This document shows, in pieces, positions 63,461 to 64,000 of a stretch of 64,000 nucleotides of DNA. The stretch comes from Vagococcus penaei (GTDB taxonomy: Bacteria; Bacillota; Bacilli; Lactobacillales; Vagococcaceae). The notes beneath the pieces are model-generated. The model ran no database searches. It was not told where the DNA came from and was given only the letters and a program-made list of their open reading frames with translations. The position numbers and the translations under genes are program-made. The DNA is taken from the NCBI RefSeq assembly GCF_001998885.1, contig NZ_CP019609.1:1476001-1540000 (forward strand). Reading direction: 5' to 3'. Positions within the stretch are counted from its first letter, which is position 1. Each line of letters begins with the position of its first letter.

Positions 63461-64000
63461 ATACGTTATTATCATCGCAGGAGGTGATCCGGCTAATTGG
63501 CCGGATCTAACTCCTTATCGGTCTAACGAAACGGCCTTTATCGGTGTTGATCGGGGTACTCTATATGGCCTGAAGTATGGGTTACCGATCAAACGAGCAG
63601 TAGGAGATTTTGATTCATTAACAACAGAGGAATTTGGGTTCGTGCAACAACAGGTGCGACGTATTGATTGTTGTGCTGCTGAAAAAGATGATACTGATAC
63701 ACAATTGGGTATGTTAGCTGCGATTGAAGATTATCCTGACGCATCTTATGTCCTAATTGGAGCGACGGGTGGGCGGCTAGATCACTTTTTATCTAATTTA
63801 TGGTTGCCACTACAAAATCGATTTCAACCATTTCTTGAAAGAATCATGATTAGGGATAATTTAAATAGTATTCGTTATTTTAAACCGGGTGAGTATATCA
63901 TTAATAAAGAGCAAGATAAGCCTTATTTGGCTTATGTTTGTTTAACGAGCGTGGATGAACTGACAATTTATGATGCTAAATACCGTTTGGAAAATACGTC
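63453..64000 (+). CDS. thiN: Thiamine pyrophosphokinase (3' end outside window)
   Basis: Converts thiamine to thiamine pyrophosphate. 182 codons are visible. GTG 63453 (AGAGGAG about 9 nt upstream) overlaps the rpe stop; a TTG at 63450 is also possible. IAGGDPANWP, GVDRGTLYGLKYGL, AVGDFDSL, EKDDTDTQLGMLAAIE and GATGGRLDHFLSNLWL are the TPK signatures. Only the C-terminal end is missing. Confidence 0.93.
   Translation, partial: MIKYVIIIAGGDPANWPDLTPYRSNETAFIGVDRGTLYGLKYGLPIKRAVGDFDSLTTEEFGFVQQQVRRIDCCAAEKDDTDTQLGMLAAIEDYPDASYVLIGATGGRLDHFLSNLWLPLQNRFQPFLERIMIRDNLNSIRYFKPGEYIINKEQDKPYLAYVCLTSVDELTIYDAKYRLENT

Overview
The window is low-GC, gene-dense Firmicutes DNA. Gene content and neighbourhoods (mreC-mreD followed by a SagA-like NlpC/P60 protein, yheA-yhaO-yhaN-yhaM, ddl-murF-cshA-acpS, the gmk-to-thiN block, class A sortase, PASTA kinase, T-box, cre and Rex-type sites) point to a lactic acid bacterium of the Enterococcaceae/Carnobacteriaceae group. 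Vagococcus is my best guess, but no rRNA or species marker is present. Most of the window is chromosomal core. I see no complete insertion sequence, prophage, CRISPR array, tRNA or rRNA.

Layout. 1-5000: a divergent LysR regulator (cut by the window edge) and a four-gene C4 acyl-CoA operon (thiolase, 3-hydroxybutyryl-CoA dehydrogenase, crotonase, CoA-transferase). 5.2-9.4 kb: CsbD-type stress protein, queA-tgt-yajC, an alpha/beta hydrolase. 9.4-12.3 kb: adhE behind a promoter that carries a cre-like and two Rex-like sites. 12.4-15.3 kb: mreC, mreD and a secreted SagA-like peptidoglycan hydrolase. 15.4-23.6 kb: accessory genes, namely a PadR regulator with its membrane partner, glycerate kinase, two small envelope proteins, an NMT1/SsuA-type ABC transporter, a VanZ-RDD gene interrupted at a T10 run, and a CinD-like nitroreductase. 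23.7-28 kb: alpha-glucoside PTS operon (EIICB, GH4 6-phospho-alpha-glucosidase, RpiR regulator, membrane protein). 28-32.2 kb: DUF924 protein, phosphohexomutase, and an archaeal-type prolyl-tRNA synthetase under a proline T-box. 32.3-41.7 kb: small membrane proteins, an RluD-type pseudouridine synthase, a class A PBP, UPF0342, and the YhaO-YhaN-YhaM nuclease operon. 41.8-44.9 kb: the least ordinary stretch, with a membrane-bound HTH protein, about 0.35 kb of decayed sequence, a sortase whose only sensible start is AUU, and a gene broken at an A7 heptamer. 44.9-49.5 kb: ddl, murF, cshA, acpS. 49.5-64 kb: a hypothetical gene and a patatin, then yloC, gmk, rpoZ, priA, def, fmt, rsmB, stp, prkC, rsgA, rpe and the start of thiN.

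How the genes work together. Several clusters concern the envelope and division (MreCD, SagA-like, PBP, Ddl, MurF, sortase, PASTA kinase/phosphatase). Others concern fermentation and redox balance (C4 acyl-CoA operon, AdhE) and sugar uptake under catabolite control (cre-like sites before adhE, the PTS operon and the phosphohexomutase). The last 12 kb is the conserved translation/replication housekeeping cluster, with many overlapping or nearly overlapping genes.

Most interesting for follow-up: two genes interrupted at homopolymers (T10 in vanZ-RDD, A_AAA_AAA before ddl), the AUU-start sortase, the stacked Rex/cre control of adhE, the C4 acyl-CoA operon without a butyryl-CoA dehydrogenase, and the T-box-controlled archaeal-type ProRS with about 120 nt of extra leader. 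I did not find a clearly new multi-gene system. Both homopolymer interruptions could be sequencing errors.
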